NCBI GenBank assembly: GCA_016763495.1
Contig: JAESTR010000027.1
Span: 1 to 6,182 of the forward strand
DNA length: 6,182 nt
Source of the DNA: Kordiimonadaceae bacterium
GTDB lineage: Bacteria > Pseudomonadota > Alphaproteobacteria > Sphingomonadales > Kordiimonadaceae
Direction: 5' to 3'
Shown here: piece after piece, positions 4,806 through 6,182 of the stretch
Position numbering within the stretch: position 1 is the first letter of the stretch
Layout of the letters: each line of letters starts with the position of its first letter
Position numbers and translations under genes: made by a program
Notes under the pieces: model-generated
Databases searched by the model: none
Seen by the model: only the letters and a program-made list of their open reading frames with translations
Told to the model about the DNA's origin: nothing

Positions 4806-6180
4806 GTGCGAAAATCCGGGTCGTTGCTTTATAGGTACCAATAAGTTGTCCGCCGTCGCTTCCCGATGAGGCGATGTCAGAATCTTTATTTGCAATGAAG
4901 GAAAATGCGAAGTCGATGCTGTTTTTATCGGAGAATTTATAGTTAAACCCTGCAGCGATAGTACGGCGGTCTTCATCCGGGAATATAGCTAGGCGGTTGC
5001 TTTTGCGATCTGTATTGAAAACATAATTTATGCCAAATCGGTAAAGCCACCGTTCAGAGGCGCGGTAGTTCAGACCCAAAGCTAGTTTGAAGCTGTCTCG
5101 CCAGTTGAAATCTAGAATTACATCAGGAGTCCCGTTGTCTCGTTGGATGTCGAGACTGTTCAGGCGCGACCAATCTAGCCAAGTTACATCACCGAGAACG
5201 GATACTTTGCTAGAAACAGAATGTTTGAAAGATATCGATATCATCTGTGGCAGCTTGAATTCACCGCTGAGGTTTGACCCTGTGGTTAGTGGTGTCTGGG
5301 TAATGCCTGCGATAGGTTCTGGTAATTCCGGGTTATCGAAGGAAAAACTTCCATTTAAATTTTGGGTCATGGCGGATCTATAGGTAAGCCCTATATCTGT
5401 ACCAGGCGTTATTTCGTATTGTAGGCCAAGATTAAAGCCGAAGGACCAAGCGTCTCCGGTTAATTTGGAGGTACCATCTGCGGATTGTGGGGTGACACCT
5501 AGTTGACTGCAAAGTGTTGGATCTACAGCCACAAAACAAAGGCCACCAAAGTCTACGGCGGATGTTAGTTTCGTATTGAAATACTGAGCACTAATGCCTC
5601 CGCCAATGGAAAGCTTTTCCGAGAGGCGGTAGGAAACAACTGGATTAATTTCAAGCGAAAACGCTTTCCCTAAATTGGATTGATATCTCCCGATCCAATC
5701 GTCGGGATAGTCTATTTGTAGCCCGTAGGGGGCAAATATTCCGATGCCAAATGCTAGATCTTTATTGATCGTCATATAGCCTGAAAAGGATGGAAGCCCA
5801 CCGAGTGTTTTAACTTTAGGATTTGCTGTACCTTGATATGGGCCAAAAGGTGATGCTGACCCATTGTTAGAAAAATTGAGACTATAATCTACTAGTATCC
5901 CGCTAATGGAGTACCCTGAGCCACCCAATTTTACCAAGCCGGCAGGGTTTGTAATGGCTGTTGTAGCATTTTCTGCCAATGCGGAAAATCCAGCGTTTGC
6001 GTTGCCCACCTGCGCCACACTTTGTTCCAAAAATCTAAAGCCCGTAGCTTGTGTTGCTGTGCCGAAGGAACTGATGAGAGCAGTAAAAGTTATAACTTTC
6101 CAGCCGGGATGACTGTGCGGGATAACGGGCAGTCTTGGCCTGTTTTTTTCCGTATCTGATTGTTTATTTTTGGTTTTCAT
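4783..6180 (-). CDS. FadL / OmpP1 / TodX-family outer-membrane transport protein
   Basis: The 465-residue protein is a beta-barrel porin of the FadL family, which moves long-chain fatty acids or hydrophobic aromatic compounds across the outer membrane. After the signal peptide the mature chain starts GFRFLEQSVAQVGNANAG and runs into ENATTAITNPAGL (Asn-Pro-Ala near 78-80), the family's N-terminal hatch signature. Later family segments include WLDWSRL (334-340), NWRDSFKLALGLNYR (359-373) and IFPDEDRRTIAAGFNY (399-414). It ends in Phe, as outer-membrane barrels usually do. Cys215 and Cys224 are close together and may form a disulfide in a surface loop. The signal peptide is unusual: about 28 polar residues precede the hydrophobic core (29-45, cleavage likely after Ala45). 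No internal ATG, GTG or TTG offers a shorter version. Only two bases precede the ATG, so its ribosome site, promoter and possible upstream extension cannot be assessed. Substrate unknown. Confidence 0.94.
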   Translation of the reverse strand: MKTKNKQSDTEKNRPRLPVIPHSHPGWKVITFTALISSFGTATQATGFRFLEQSVAQVGNANAGFSALAENATTAITNPAGLVKLGGSGYSISGILVDYSLNFSNNGSASPFGPYQGTANPKVKTLGGLPSFSGYMTINKDLAFGIGIFAPYGLQIDYPDDWIGRYQSNLGKAFSLEINPVVSYRLSEKLSIGGGISAQYFNTKLTSAVDFGGLCFVAVDPTLCSQLGVTPQSADGTSKLTGDAWSFGFNLGLQYEITPGTDIGLTYRSAMTQNLNGSFSFDNPELPEPIAGITQTPLTTGSNLSGEFKLPQMISISFKHSVSSKVSVLGDVTWLDWSRLNSLDIQRDNGTPDVILDFNWRDSFKLALGLNYRASERWLYRFGINYVFNTDRKSNRLAIFPDEDRRTIAAGFNYKFSDKNSIDFAFSFIANKDSDIASSGSDGGQLIGTYKATTRIFALQFNHKF

Positions 6181-6182
6181 TA

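Noticed and set aside
4704..4976. Possible small gene between the porin and the hydrolase
   Set aside because: It overlaps the recognised C-terminal barrel strands of the porin in a different frame and has no recognisable domain.
1..6182. Mobile element, phage, toxin-antitoxin or defence island
   Set aside because: No transposase, integrase, terminal repeats, tRNA junction or defence-type domain is visible; all genes belong to common chromosomal families.

Overview
The window looks like chromosomal DNA from a Gram-negative bacterium, most likely a proteobacterium. The evidence is a FadL-type outer-membrane porin, signal peptides, a lipoprotein signal and a methyl-accepting chemotaxis protein. 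The style of the chemoreceptor's signalling domain suggests an alphaproteobacterium, but this is a tentative impression from family resemblance. Base composition is moderate (by eye, mid-40s % GC). I see no rRNA, tRNA, CRISPR array, insertion sequence, integrase or phage gene.

Layout. Positions 1-840 (+) hold the 3' part of a chemoreceptor gene. A perfect 15-bp stem terminator (862-895) serves it and the convergent gene that follows. Positions 2776-911 (-) hold a complete-length DUF885 family metallopeptidase-like gene interrupted by a single in-frame amber codon (2213-2215); the frame is otherwise intact on both sides. Upstream of it on the same strand is a small membrane methyltransferase of the isoprenylcysteine carboxyl methyltransferase (ICMT)/phospholipid methyltransferase type (3556-2960). 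Its promoter candidate carries a perfect dyad between the -35 and -10 elements. Further upstream, still on the minus strand, are a lipoprotein metallo-beta-lactamase-fold hydrolase (4702-3713) and a FadL/OmpP1 outer-membrane porin (6180-4783). These two are 80 bp apart and probably co-transcribed, porin first. A 10-bp inverted repeat overlaps the porin stop codon. There is no gene-free stretch longer than about 185 bp.

How the genes may work together. The porin would admit a hydrophobic compound across the outer membrane. The membrane-anchored hydrolase behind it could act on that compound or a derivative in the periplasm; this is inferred from adjacency and localisation signals only. The methyltransferase seems to have its own promoter. 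The chemoreceptor is a separate, convergent unit.

The observations most worth checking are the in-frame TAG in the DUF885 gene and the MerR-like promoter architecture upstream of the methyltransferase. I found no convincing evidence for a new multi-gene system.
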